64,000 nucleotides of DNA from Paenibacillus silvestris. GTDB taxonomy: Bacteria; Bacillota; Bacilli; Paenibacillales; NBRC-103111. The stretch's first letter is position 1; every line of letters begins with the position of its first letter. Location of the stretch: assembly GCF_009882985.1 (NCBI RefSeq), contig NZ_WTUZ01000022.1:905065-969064 (forward strand), given 5' to 3'. Under the pieces are notes generated by a model, which saw only the letters and a program-made list of their open reading frames with translations, ran no database searches and had not been told where the DNA came from. The translations under genes were made by a program, and so were the position numbers. This document shows, in pieces, positions 1-8,869 of this stretch.

Positions 1-2688
1 GCCGATAATGGCATCAGCCAAACTGAGCTTGATAAATCTTTTAAGGATAAAATTAAGCCAGGTCTTGAAGGAATCAAAGGGATTGACCACATGGACGTGA
101 TCGGAGCCAGAGACACCTCGCTGGATATTGAGCTGGATGCCTCCGCGCTTGATGTCTATGGCTTATCACCAGGCATGGTATCGAATGCGATTAATGCCGC
201 AGCGACCAAAAGTCCGATCGGCAGCGTAGAAATCAGCGGCAACGACAAGATGACGCGTGTAACGGGCAACTTGTCCAGCTTGTATGAGTTGGAGCAGCTA
301 GAAATCACAACGCCAAAAGGCGATATCGTAACGCTAGATCAGGTTGCGAACGTCAAAGCGATTACGGAATCTGATTTCATCGGCCGATTGGATAGCAAGC
401 CGGCGATTGGGATGATTTTGTACAAAGCAGGCAGTGCAAATGCCGTTGAATTCTCTGATGAGATTCAGAAACAGATTGAAGACTGGAAAACAACTTTGCC
501 TAACGTAACTTTCAAAAATACGTACGATAGTGCAGACCAAATTAATGAATCGATTTCAGGACTTATACGTGAAGGTATCGTAGGGGCTGTATTGGCCTCC
601 TTAATGATCTTGATTTTCCTACGTAATGTTCGGATGACGCTTATTGTTCTTGTGTCGATCCCACTTTCAATTTTGATTACATTACTATTAATGTCTAGCT
701 TAGGCTTGACGCTCAATACGATGACCCTCGGCGGTATCTTTATTGCCGTAGGCCGGGTCGTGGATGACTCGATTGTTGTTATTGAAAATATATATGCCTC
801 CTTGCAGAAAGCGCAGCAGCGCAATGAATCCGTTATTGCTTTGGCGACGAAGCAGGTATCGATGGCAATTACGTCTTCCACACTTGCAACTGTTGGGGTA
901 TTCGCACCGCTTGCTTTGGTTACGGGCGTTGTCGGCGGATTCTTTAGACCTTTTGCCTTAACCATCGCTTGTGCGTTGCTTTCTTCCTTGATTGTAGCTT
1001 TAACGGTTATTCCGATGTTGGCTAAACTGCTTGTTCTTCGCAGCAAACCAAGTAAAGTTCATCACGATGAGTCGCAACCAACGAAGCTAACTACGTTTTA
1101 CGAGAAAGTATTGACTTGGAGCTTGAAAAACAGAATCAAAACGCTGCTTGCCTCAGCGCTAATGCTTGTTGTGACAATGGCAGCAACCATTCCATTCTTG
1201 TCCGTGGCCTTCTTACCTGAATCAAGTGCCGCGACGACGATGTATTTCCAATTGAAGCTGCCTTATTCGACTTCATTCGAAGCGACAGATGCGAAAACGA
1301 AGGAAATCGAAAAAGTGTTGTTAGATACGAAAGACTCGAATGGCGAGCCTGTCTTTAAATTTGTGGAATCTTTAGTCGGTTATGCTGGCAATGATGATGA
1401 GCGTACACCGTATGCTTCACAGATTTTCGTTCAAGTAAACGATAAAGTTGATGGTAATCAAGTAAAAGATGAAATGAAGGCTTATATTCTTTCAGAATTG
1501 CCAAGTGGATCTGAGGTTGAACCAAAAGCAATGGAAGGTGATTTCGGGGTTTCATCGACGGATTTTGCCTATACGCTGCAAGGTGATGATCAACTTCAAC
1601 TGGAGAAAGCAGCCAAGATCGTGAAGGATAAGCTGCAAACTTTCCCAGAGCTTGCTGAGATTGAAGATAATTTAAGTGATGCCAAAACAGAGATAGAGAT
1701 TGCTGTAGATCAGAAAAAAGCAAGAGCTTATGGGCTCAGCTCCTCATCTGTTCGAGATACAGCACGTGCCTGGATTCAAAAACAAAGTCTGGGAGATATG
1801 AAATTTGATAATATCACGTATACAACTACGGTATCGTTAGACAAATCGGACAAAAATACGCTTGAAAAACTAGGTAACATTCCGTTAGCTGGATCAAATG
1901 GATCAACGATTCTGCTCAAGGAAGTAGCCAAAATTAACGAAACGAAGGGTGCTGCATCACTTGCACGTGAAGATCAGCAGCAGCTTGTCAAAGTATCAGC
2001 CAAAATTAATGATACCAATAAAACCGGCGTAAGTGCTAAACTTACCGCGGCATTAAAAGATGTTGAATTACCTGAAGGCGTGACACCGAAAGTAACGGGT
2101 GTTTCCGACGATGTCAATGAGAGCTTCGGTCAATTGTTCGTCGCCATGGGAGCTGCGATTTTCGTCGTTTACCTCATCATGGTTCTGGCTTTTGGAAACG
2201 CAAGTGCACCATTTGCCATCTTGTTCTCTCTACCGCTTGCGGTTATCGGAGGGCTGCTCGGACTCGTTATTGCCCGCGAGCCGCTAACAGTTACATCTAT
2301 GATTGGTTTCCTCATGCTCATCGGAATTGTCGTCACGAATGCGATCGTCTTGATCGACCGTGCGCAGCAGCTGCGTCATGAAGGCTACACGGTTCGCCAT
2401 GCTCTAATTGAAGCAGGGAAAGTGCGACTTCGTCCGATTATTATGACAGCTGGAGCTACGATTATGGCTTTGGTGCCGCTGGCATTAGGTATTTCTGCAG
2501 AAGGCGGGTTGATTGGTAAAGGACTGGGTGTTGTCGTTATCGGTGGTCTGATTACCTCTACCGTTCTTACTCTAGTAGTCGTACCTATTGTTTACGAGTT
2601 GATTGAAAGCATAAAGAACCGCATAGGTCGCATGTTCAATCGTAAAAAAGATAACCAAAACACAACTACAAGTACGATAGAGGTATAA
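1..2688 (+). CDS. RND (AcrB/SwrC-type) efflux permease, 5' end missing
   Basis: The frame is open from base 1, so the start lies outside the window; 895 residues are present and roughly 150 N-terminal residues are missing compared with a usual RND pump of about 1,030-1,060. It is an inner-membrane proton-driven exporter. A TM4-like helix carries the VVDDSIVVIEN motif, with the paired aspartates (window residues about 255-256) used for proton relay in AcrB. Two extracytoplasmic porter loops separate two six-helix bundles, and the C-terminal bundle includes GIVVTNAIVLIDR and RPIIMTAGATIMA, both typical of the family. The adaptor gene follows after 12 nt, so permease precedes adaptor. In Bacillales such pumps export lipopeptides or amphiphilic drugs (SwrC is the model); the substrate here is not visible. 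Family call is secure. Confidence 0.95.
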   Translation, partial: ADNGISQTELDKSFKDKIKPGLEGIKGIDHMDVIGARDTSLDIELDASALDVYGLSPGMVSNAINAAATKSPIGSVEISGNDKMTRVTGNLSSLYELEQLEITTPKGDIVTLDQVANVKAITESDFIGRLDSKPAIGMILYKAGSANAVEFSDEIQKQIEDWKTTLPNVTFKNTYDSADQINESISGLIREGIVGAVLASLMILIFLRNVRMTLIVLVSIPLSILITLLLMSSLGLTLNTMTLGGIFIAVGRVVDDSIVVIENIYASLQKAQQRNESVIALATKQVSMAITSSTLATVGVFAPLALVTGVVGGFFRPFALTIACALLSSLIVALTVIPMLAKLLVLRSKPSKVHHDESQPTKLTTFYEKVLTWSLKNRIKTLLASALMLVVTMAATIPFLSVAFLPESSAATTMYFQLKLPYSTSFEATDAKTKEIEKVLLDTKDSNGEPVFKFVESLVGYAGNDDERTPYASQIFVQVNDKVDGNQVKDEMKAYILSELPSGSEVEPKAMEGDFGVSSTDFAYTLQGDDQLQLEKAAKIVKDKLQTFPELAEIEDNLSDAKTEIEIAVDQKKARAYGLSSSSVRDTARAWIQKQSLGDMKFDNITYTTTVSLDKSDKNTLEKLGNIPLAGSNGSTILLKEVAKINETKGAASLAREDQQQLVKVSAKINDTNKTGVSAKLTAALKDVELPEGVTPKVTGVSDDVNESFGQLFVAMGAAIFVVYLIMVLAFGNASAPFAILFSLPLAVIGGLLGLVIAREPLTVTSMIGFLMLIGIVVTNAIVLIDRAQQLRHEGYTVRHALIEAGKVRLRPIIMTAGATIMALVPLALGISAEGGLIGKGLGVVVIGGLITSTVLTLVVVPIVYELIESIKNRIGRMFNRKKDNQNTTTSTIEV

Positions 2689-2700
2689 GGAGGCACATAG

Positions 2701-3999
2701 ATGATTAACGATAGTTCGCGAAAACGTAAATTTAGATATCGCTCGATGGGCGTGATTGCGCTACTGACCGCTGCTGCGGTCTTAGCGTCCGCATGCGCAG
2801 CACCAGGGTCCAAGGGGGCAGCGACGGTTTCACTGGCGCCAAAAGCGGTTAAAACAGAAGCTGTTAAGAAGCAAAAAATTAGCAATCCCATTGAACAAGT
2901 TGCCGATGTAGCGGCAGGAACGACTCTGGATGTTGTTTCAAAAGCAAATGGTGAAGTACTGAGCGTGGTGAAAAAACGTGGAGAGTACGTGGAAAAAGGT
3001 GAAGTCTTGTTCGTAATTGATAATAAAGACGCCTTATCTGCACAACGGAAAAGCCAGCTAGCTTTAAAAAGCGCGCAAGAATCTTTACAACAAGCACGAG
3101 ACAATAAAGTGAACAATCGCAAGGATCTGGCGGATAATGTGGCAAGATCGCAAACCGCTTTGACCAATGCTCAGCAAGATTACAACAAAACTCGTAATGA
3201 TTTTGATGCTGGGACAGTGGTTCAACATCAAGTGGACCAAATGAAGCAAGCTTTGGATAATGCACAGATGAATCTGGATGCTGCGCAAAGCAAGCTGTCG
3301 GCCTTTGATAATTCCGATTCGATTTCTTCTGCACAAACACAGGCAGAATCTGCCAGTTTATCCTTAGAGGATGCGACGCGGTCTTTAGAGAATTATGAAG
3401 TGAAGGCACCGGGCAGCGGCGTACTAACTGACTTCAATGTGGTCGTGGGGCAGACAGTATCTGCGGCTGCTGGAAAGGTCGGTCAAGTTCAGCAAATTGA
3501 TCCGATTAAAATCAAAACCGAGCTTACAGAAACCAACTACCAACTTGTTAAAGGGAAACAAGAGCTAGTTTTCTATAATCCAGATACACCGGACAAAAAA
3601 GGAACAGCGAAAATTAGCTATTTAGCTCCAATCATGAGCACAGCAACCAAAACATACACGCTTGAGTTGGAGGTTCCAAATAGTGATCACGGGCTTCAGC
3701 CAGGTAACAGGTTCATGGTGCAGCTGACAACGGAAACTGAAGAGCAAGTAGTCTCTATTCCTACACTTAGTGTGATTCGTGAAGAATCGGATACTTTCGT
3801 CTTCGTTGAACAAGGTGATCAGTATGTGAAACGCAAAGTGAAACTTGGACGGATCAGTGGAGAGTTCCAAGAAGTGATAGATGGCGTAAAAGATGGAGAG
3901 AAATTAGTCATTTCCGGACAGAACACTTTGAAGGACGGGCAAAAGGTAGAAAGCGCGAGTGCTTCTCCAGCAGCGACTACAACGCCAGCAGCGAAATAA
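2701..3999 (+). CDS. RND efflux membrane-fusion (HlyD/AcrA-type) adaptor lipoprotein
   Basis: 432 residues. An N-terminal hydrophobic helix ends in a lipobox (LASAC, Cys32), so the mature protein should be lipid-anchored on the outer face of the membrane. After it come a half lipoyl-like segment, a long coiled coil (about residues 115-215, rich in Ala, Gln and Asp), the second lipoyl half (KAPGSGVLTDFNVVVGQTV) and beta-barrel domains, the order expected of an AcrA/HlyD adaptor. The tail is rich in Ala/Thr/Pro. The start is supported by an AAGGAGG site overlapping the end of the permease gene. A monoderm has no outer-membrane channel, so the adaptor probably supports the permease in crossing or sensing the wall; that role is inferred. 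Confidence 0.93.
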   Translation: MINDSSRKRKFRYRSMGVIALLTAAAVLASACAAPGSKGAATVSLAPKAVKTEAVKKQKISNPIEQVADVAAGTTLDVVSKANGEVLSVVKKRGEYVEKGEVLFVIDNKDALSAQRKSQLALKSAQESLQQARDNKVNNRKDLADNVARSQTALTNAQQDYNKTRNDFDAGTVVQHQVDQMKQALDNAQMNLDAAQSKLSAFDNSDSISSAQTQAESASLSLEDATRSLENYEVKAPGSGVLTDFNVVVGQTVSAAAGKVGQVQQIDPIKIKTELTETNYQLVKGKQELVFYNPDTPDKKGTAKISYLAPIMSTATKTYTLELEVPNSDHGLQPGNRFMVQLTTETEEQVVSIPTLSVIREESDTFVFVEQGDQYVKRKVKLGRISGEFQEVIDGVKDGEKLVISGQNTLKDGQKVESASASPAATTTPAAK

Positions 4000-4036
4000 A
4001 TCAGCAGCGATATTACTCAAAGAGGAGCGTATATAC

Positions 4037-5767
4037 ATGAAAAAAAGACCATGGAAATCTAGTCTGACCGCCATTATGCTTGGCGCGATGATCGTGCAAG
4101 GCGGTACTGCCGTATGGGCAGCCGATGCTGCTCCAACCGCACCTGTTAGTGCACCTACTGTTAATTATGGATTAACAAGTGACATCCGCGCAGCCGTGAA
4201 AAGTGTAGCCGTGACGCCAACAGCGTCCGGTTCACAACTTGCTGTTACGGTTCGCTTATACAATGGTGGCGTGACACAGAACCGAGTACCTGAGCACGAG
4301 CTTCGTGTGCAAACTTCGAGCGGCGTTTCCTACACGCTGAAGCCAAGCGGAACCAATAAAGAGTCCTTGCAGCCGAAGGAAATTGGCGAACTTGTTTATA
4401 TGACAGCCGTTGATACGAAGGAAATTGGCACGATTGATCAGCTTTCTTTCGTCAACGTAGACGTATACTCCTACCCGAAAGTGGAAAAAACGTTGCTTGC
4501 TATGCCAACTAATTCCGTTTGGTATGGCGCTATGGGAAGTGCCGCCTTACAAAACCTTAATAACGTTACTTGGGGCCAATCGTTCGTAATCCCAGGTGTA
4601 AACTCTGGAATCACCTATACAGCGGTTGAAACTTCTATGCAAAACACAACGGCTGGACGCGTAGCAGTAGTAACTGTTCTTGCTAGCAATCCAGGTGCAG
4701 GCCGCGAAACAGTGCCAGCCTTCCGTATGGATGCTCAGTCCGAAACGAAGAACTATGAAGGAAAACGTGCGGAAGTAGAACCTGTTACGTTGGAAGCTGG
4801 CGAGCAAAAGTATATTCATTTTGCAATCCCAGTTGAAAACGGTGTGACATTGTCTAACCTGGTGGTTTTATCAACTGATACTTTTGTTGCAAAAGGTGCA
4901 GCCGAGGCGGCAACAGCAGCAACTACAGTAGCAACAGGTAAGCTGGCTATCGCATGGCCAAAACAACAAGGATCTACAACCGCCGTTCCTTATACGATCG
5001 GTCAACCGATTGCGTTTGATGCCTTGACTAAAGTGGTCGACAAATCAACGCAAGTCTCTTTGATGGAGCTTCATCTGCACGAGAATCCAGGTGAAGGTTT
5101 CAAAACAGCTGTGGCGAAGTTCAAACTAACGAATACAAGCACATCGCCAATTGCGTTACCAGCGTTCGTGTCGGAGCTTGTGAGTACACAAGGATTAACG
5201 TACCAAGGAGCTCGTCAAGCCAATGTGACAGAAATGATGAATCCTGGACTTAGCTACGTTGTGAGCTACTCCTACATTGTTCCTCAATCCGAAGAGGGAA
5301 CAAGCTTCTCTCTGAAGCTGCTTGATACCGTAGCTGCCGCGCCTTATACGACGACAATTGCAGCACTGCAAACGGATCTGCAGCAGGAAGAAGCAGAAGA
5401 TTCAACGATTTCCTTGTATCCTTTTGATCTGAAAATTAATGATGTGGCTGTTAACACGCAAACGACAGCTCAATTGACGTATACGTACAAGGTTCGTCTG
5501 GATATGGATATCAAACAAAAAGAGAATGTCGTTGTCGACAATAATTTCTCGAAATTGAGATTTGAGATTGTCGATAGTGCGGGACGCGTTCTGGGCTCCA
5601 AGGATGCGGCTTTCACAGGTGTAAATAAATTGATTAGCGGCGTACAAATGATAGATGCTTCGAACATTACAACGGATCAATTTAGCTACCCATTCACAGT
5701 GAATGTGTATGAAACAATTGAAACGGCTAACGGTACTGCAAAACGTTTATTAAAAGTAATTAAATAA
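4037..5767 (+). CDS. Secreted protein of unknown function, third gene of RND efflux operon
   Basis: 576 residues. The start at 4037 is chosen because AGAGGAG precedes it and it places a good signal peptide (MKKRPW, hydrophobic core, cleavage near AVWA-ADAAP) at the N terminus. The mature part is rich in Thr, Val, Ser and Ala with alternating hydrophobic patterns, suggesting several beta-sandwich domains, with no cysteines or catalytic motif that I recognise. It follows the adaptor by 37 nt and is closed by a strong terminator, so it is probably co-transcribed with the pump. A role as an extracytoplasmic accessory to the pump, replacing a periplasmic or outer component, is possible but only inferred from position. 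I do not recognise a named family. Confidence 0.85.
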   Translation: MKKRPWKSSLTAIMLGAMIVQGGTAVWAADAAPTAPVSAPTVNYGLTSDIRAAVKSVAVTPTASGSQLAVTVRLYNGGVTQNRVPEHELRVQTSSGVSYTLKPSGTNKESLQPKEIGELVYMTAVDTKEIGTIDQLSFVNVDVYSYPKVEKTLLAMPTNSVWYGAMGSAALQNLNNVTWGQSFVIPGVNSGITYTAVETSMQNTTAGRVAVVTVLASNPGAGRETVPAFRMDAQSETKNYEGKRAEVEPVTLEAGEQKYIHFAIPVENGVTLSNLVVLSTDTFVAKGAAEAATAATTVATGKLAIAWPKQQGSTTAVPYTIGQPIAFDALTKVVDKSTQVSLMELHLHENPGEGFKTAVAKFKLTNTSTSPIALPAFVSELVSTQGLTYQGARQANVTEMMNPGLSYVVSYSYIVPQSEEGTSFSLKLLDTVAAAPYTTTIAALQTDLQQEEAEDSTISLYPFDLKINDVAVNTQTTAQLTYTYKVRLDMDIKQKENVVVDNNFSKLRFEIVDSAGRVLGSKDAAFTGVNKLISGVQMIDASNITTDQFSYPFTVNVYETIETANGTAKRLLKVIK

Positions 5768-5780
5768 AATGGATATTGAA

Positions 5781-5807
5781 AAAGCACCCAAGTTGGGTGC
5801 TTTTTTT
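5781..5807. terminator. Bidirectional intrinsic terminator
   Basis: The stem AAGCACCCAA / TTGGGTGCTT is followed by seven T on the + strand and preceded by a run of A, so it can end both the RND operon and the convergent AraC-type gene. Confidence 0.9.
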
Positions 5808-5809
5808 GG

Positions 5810-6715
5810 TTAAACACGCGCCTTAACCGACTTCGCATAATCCGAGGGAGACATGCCAACCGTCTTCTTGAAGTCTCTGGAGAAATAATGAATGCTGGCA
5901 TAGCCGAGCATCGCGGCAATTTCGGTGAAATTGTAATGGTCTTCTCGAATGTAGGTTTTGGCCTGTTCGATTTTCAGAGATTTGAAGGCTTCTAAGACAC
6001 CCGTTTGCATTTGGGACTGGAAAAGCTCCTTTAATCGGCTTTTTCCCAAGTGAAACGTCTGGCATAACTGATCCTGGGTAAAAGATTGTGAGAGATTGTC
6101 CTTCAGGTAAGCCACGATTTGCTGAACGATGCGTTGTTCGGCTTTTTCTTTTTGAAGAGACGACTGTTTAATCTTAATGGCTGCATCTATGGGGGTAGAG
6201 GCTTGTTTCTGATTGCGAATCAGGGTAATAAGCAAAGCTTCCAAGTACGTTTTGATCAACTGCTCGCTGGCAAAAGGGGCTTCGGGATTCCGTTCAAGAT
6301 TATGAACGGAAGGCCTGTCGAAGGGAGGCAGAAATGCCTGAAACCCCTCTTGGATAATGAGGGATAGCATATTTCTTTCCCGGTCGCCAAGGGGGACAAC
6401 TTTATTTTCAAAATCAGACATCGCTGCTGACGCGCATTCGAAGGAAATAACGATAAGATTAGGCGGTTTATGTTCATGCTTTACACTAACTGTATGGAAC
6501 TCCTCAGGTTTATGAAAGATCATATGCCCCTGCTGAAGGGTGTGGATGTGATCATCGGCCCGAACCTCGACTTCACCTTTGTCGACATATAGAAGTTCCC
6601 AGAAGTCGTGTTGTTCGCCGTCAAACACATATCCCTTCGCATACTCAAAATAGTGAAAGGAAATGAGATGATGTATGGTTATTGATTCTTGAAGCTGTAT
6701 GCGTGGGAATTCCAT
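5810..6715 (-). CDS. AraC-family transcriptional regulator (cupin + AraC HTH)
   Basis: 301 residues from the ATG at 6715, which has a GAAAGGAC site at the right distance; an in-frame extension upstream lacks one. The N-terminal part (about residues 15-110) looks like a cupin sensor domain, with HDFWELLYVDKGEVEV and GHMIFHKPEEFHTV as typical strands. The C-terminal 100 residues hold the paired AraC helix-turn-helix, ending in FTEIAAMLGYASIHYFSRDFKK and MSPSDYAK. It is divergent from the isomerase/oxidoreductase pair at 6869-8734, and AraC/cupin regulators commonly control adjacent sugar genes, so it probably responds to a carbohydrate and regulates that pair. The ligand is unknown. Confidence 0.93.
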   Translation of the reverse strand: MEFPRIQLQESITIHHLISFHYFEYAKGYVFDGEQHDFWELLYVDKGEVEVRADDHIHTLQQGHMIFHKPEEFHTVSVKHEHKPPNLIVISFECASAAMSDFENKVVPLGDRERNMLSLIIQEGFQAFLPPFDRPSVHNLERNPEAPFASEQLIKTYLEALLITLIRNQKQASTPIDAAIKIKQSSLQKEKAEQRIVQQIVAYLKDNLSQSFTQDQLCQTFHLGKSRLKELFQSQMQTGVLEAFKSLKIEQAKTYIREDHYNFTEIAAMLGYASIHYFSRDFKKTVGMSPSDYAKSVKARV

Positions 6716-6868
6716 GCTGTCCGTCCTTTCATAGCGTCGTGTGGTGGTAGGACACAGCCTTATTTTAACATATTCGTTTTTGCAAAAGTGCAAATAAATC
6801 GGCTTTTTGGATAAATCTTATCTTGCCAACCTCTCTTATAATAAAGGAAAGAGATGGAGGAGATAACG

Positions 6869-7711
6869 ATGAAAAAAGGGATTAATATTTGGTCATTTCC
6901 AGGCTCCATGAAGGTGGAGGCATGTATAGCTGTCGCGAAGGATGCTGGGTTCGATGGTATCGAGCTGGCGTTGAACGAAACAGGCGAACTTAGTCTTGAA
7001 AGTAATGAAAGCGAAATCAAACAATACCGCCAGCTTGCCGATGATAAAGGGATTGAGCTAACGAGCTTAGCCAGCGGTTTATATTGGACGTACTCCCTCA
7101 CAAGTGGACATGCTGGAACGCGTCAAAAAGCGAAAGAAATCATCAAAAAGCAGCTGGAAAGCGCAGCGATTTTGGGCGTAGACACGATATTGGTTGTGCC
7201 TGGAGCAGTTGGCGTCGATTTCATTCCGGACTCTGAAGTTGTGCCATATGATCAAGCTTACGATTATGCTCTTGAAGGGATTAGTGAGCTGTCTGCGGTT
7301 GCGGAATCTCTCAAGGTATCCATCGGCATTGAAAATGTTTGGAATAAATTATTGTTATCACCGCTTGAACTCAGAGATTTCATTGATAAAATCAATTCGC
7401 CATATGTCGGTTCCTACTTCGACGTTGGGAATGTCTTATTTGCAGGTTACCCGGAGCACTGGATTTCAATCCTGAATCATCGCATCAAAAAAGTGCATTT
7501 CAAAGATTATCGACGCGCTGCAGGCGGCTTGCACGGATTCGTCGATCTGCTTGCAGGTGATGTGAACTATCCGGAAGTGATGAAGGCATTGCAAGCTATC
7601 GGCTATGAGGACTATGTCATCGCAGAAATGATTCCTGGCTATACGCATCACGGACAGCAAATTATTTATAATACATCAGGTGCTATGGATGCCATTCTGG
7701 GGAGGAAATAA
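6869..7711 (+). CDS. Sugar phosphate isomerase/epimerase (xylose isomerase-like TIM barrel)
   Basis: 280 residues from the ATG at 6869, preceded by GGAGGAG six bases upstream; an ATG at 6854 overlaps that site and is less likely. The sequence follows the AP-endonuclease-2/IolE-like TIM barrel pattern: an N-terminal GINIWSFPG strand, and the metal-ligand series Glu (GIENVW), Asp (YFDVGN), His (KKVHFKDY) and Glu (VIAEM). Such enzymes interconvert keto and aldo sugars or inososes using a divalent metal. It is followed after 3 nt by a Gfo/Idh/MocA dehydrogenase, the classic pairing for oxidation and epimerisation of an unusual sugar or polyol. The precise substrate cannot be read from the sequence. 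Confidence 0.9.
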   Translation: MKKGINIWSFPGSMKVEACIAVAKDAGFDGIELALNETGELSLESNESEIKQYRQLADDKGIELTSLASGLYWTYSLTSGHAGTRQKAKEIIKKQLESAAILGVDTILVVPGAVGVDFIPDSEVVPYDQAYDYALEGISELSAVAESLKVSIGIENVWNKLLLSPLELRDFIDKINSPYVGSYFDVGNVLFAGYPEHWISILNHRIKKVHFKDYRRAAGGLHGFVDLLAGDVNYPEVMKALQAIGYEDYVIAEMIPGYTHHGQQIIYNTSGAMDAILGRK

Positions 7712-7714
7712 GCC

Positions 7715-8734
7715 ATGTTAAAAATTGGATTAATCGGATTAGGTTTTATGGGCAGAACGCATCTGGAAAATTACATTCGTCTTGAAGCCGAAGGCGTTCC
7801 GATGAAAGTCGTTGCCCTATGCGATATTGACATTGAAAAGCTGGAAGGACATGCAGCAGGAGGTAACATTGATACGGGAGCTTCCAGTATTGACTTCAGC
7901 GTTTATAATAAGTACACAAGTGTTGCAGAAATGATTGAGAAAGAGCAGCTTGATTGTGTGGATATGACACTGCCAACGTTTTTGCACAGAGAAATTTCCA
8001 TTCAATGTTTGAATAAGGGTCTTCATGTTTTGTGTGAAAAGCCGATGGCACTGAATGCAGAAGAGTGTAAGGACATGATTGAAGCTGCCGAGCGGAACGG
8101 GAAACAGCTGATGGTCGGCCAATGCCTGCGCTTCTGGCCAGCCTATGAGTATTTGAAACAAGTTGTCGCAAGTGAAACGTACGGCCAAGTTCTTGCTGGT
8201 TACTTCTACCGCGGCGGCGGAACGCCGACTTGGGGACCGTGGCTGTTGCAGAATGCGAAAAGCGGCGGGGCGCTGCTCGACATGCACGTGCATGATATCG
8301 ATATGATCAACTGGTTGTTTGGTAAACCAGAATCCGTCTCCTCCTTGGCTCGTAACGTGGTGCCAGGTAGTGGGTACGATATTGTTTCAACGAACTATTT
8401 GTACGAAGATGGCAAGGTCATCAATGCGCAAGCAGACTGGACGCTGCAAGGAGATTATGGCTTCGATATGCAGTTCCGGGTAAATTTCGAAAAAGCTAAC
8501 GTCGTTTTCACAGCAGACGGTTTGAAAGTCAATGTGAACGATGGTCCTGGCTTCAGTCCTGAGATCTCAGCAGAGATGGGCTATTACCAGGAGCTCAAAT
8601 ATTTCGTTGAGACGTTGATTTCTGGCCAGGATGTAGCAACGGCCACGCCTTTCAGTACAATGGACAGCATTGTCATTGCGGAGGCAGAAATTGAATCAGC
8701 TGATAATCGCGGTGCATGGGTTCGCGTCAAATAG
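7715..8734 (+). CDS. Gfo/Idh/MocA-family NAD(P)-dependent oxidoreductase
   Basis: 339 residues. The N-terminal Rossmann fold opens with the dinucleotide motif GLIGLGFMG (residues 5-13). The family signature CEKPMALN lies near residue 108 and the substrate-side helix GGALLDMHVHDIDMINWLFG near residues 190-210, carrying the usual catalytic Asp/His. Family members oxidise sugars, inositols or their derivatives. It starts 3 nt after the isomerase stop, so translation is coupled, and it is closed by a strong hairpin. The pair probably catabolises one substrate under the divergent AraC regulator. Confidence 0.93.
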   Translation: MLKIGLIGLGFMGRTHLENYIRLEAEGVPMKVVALCDIDIEKLEGHAAGGNIDTGASSIDFSVYNKYTSVAEMIEKEQLDCVDMTLPTFLHREISIQCLNKGLHVLCEKPMALNAEECKDMIEAAERNGKQLMVGQCLRFWPAYEYLKQVVASETYGQVLAGYFYRGGGTPTWGPWLLQNAKSGGALLDMHVHDIDMINWLFGKPESVSSLARNVVPGSGYDIVSTNYLYEDGKVINAQADWTLQGDYGFDMQFRVNFEKANVVFTADGLKVNVNDGPGFSPEISAEMGYYQELKYFVETLISGQDVATATPFSTMDSIVIAEAEIESADNRGAWVRVK

Positions 8735-8743
8735 CTTTGAATC

Positions 8744-8794
8744 AATAAAACAACCTTGGACTTTCTCGGAAGAGAAATTCAAGGTTGTTTTATT
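8744..8794 (+). terminator. Intrinsic terminator
   Basis: Inverted repeat AATAAAACAACCTTG / CAAGGTTGTTTTATT, just after the oxidoreductase stop; the T-rich tail is part of the stem. Confidence 0.8.
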
Positions 8795-8809
8795 GGATTT
8801 TAGTAGCAT

Positions 8810-8839
8810 TTGACTGAAATCGCTTACGTATCCTAAACT
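8810..8839 (+). promoter_or_regulatory. Candidate promoter with overlapping cre-like site for the MATE gene
   Basis: TTGACT (8810-8815) and TAAACT (8834-8839) are separated by 18 bp. The segment TGAAATCGCTTACG (8815-8828) matches the CcpA cre consensus TGWAANCGNTNWCA at all but the last position and lies inside the spacer, where binding would repress. Single site, read by eye. Confidence 0.4.
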
Positions 8840-8869
8840 AAAGGCAATTGAAATTGAGGAGCATAGAAA

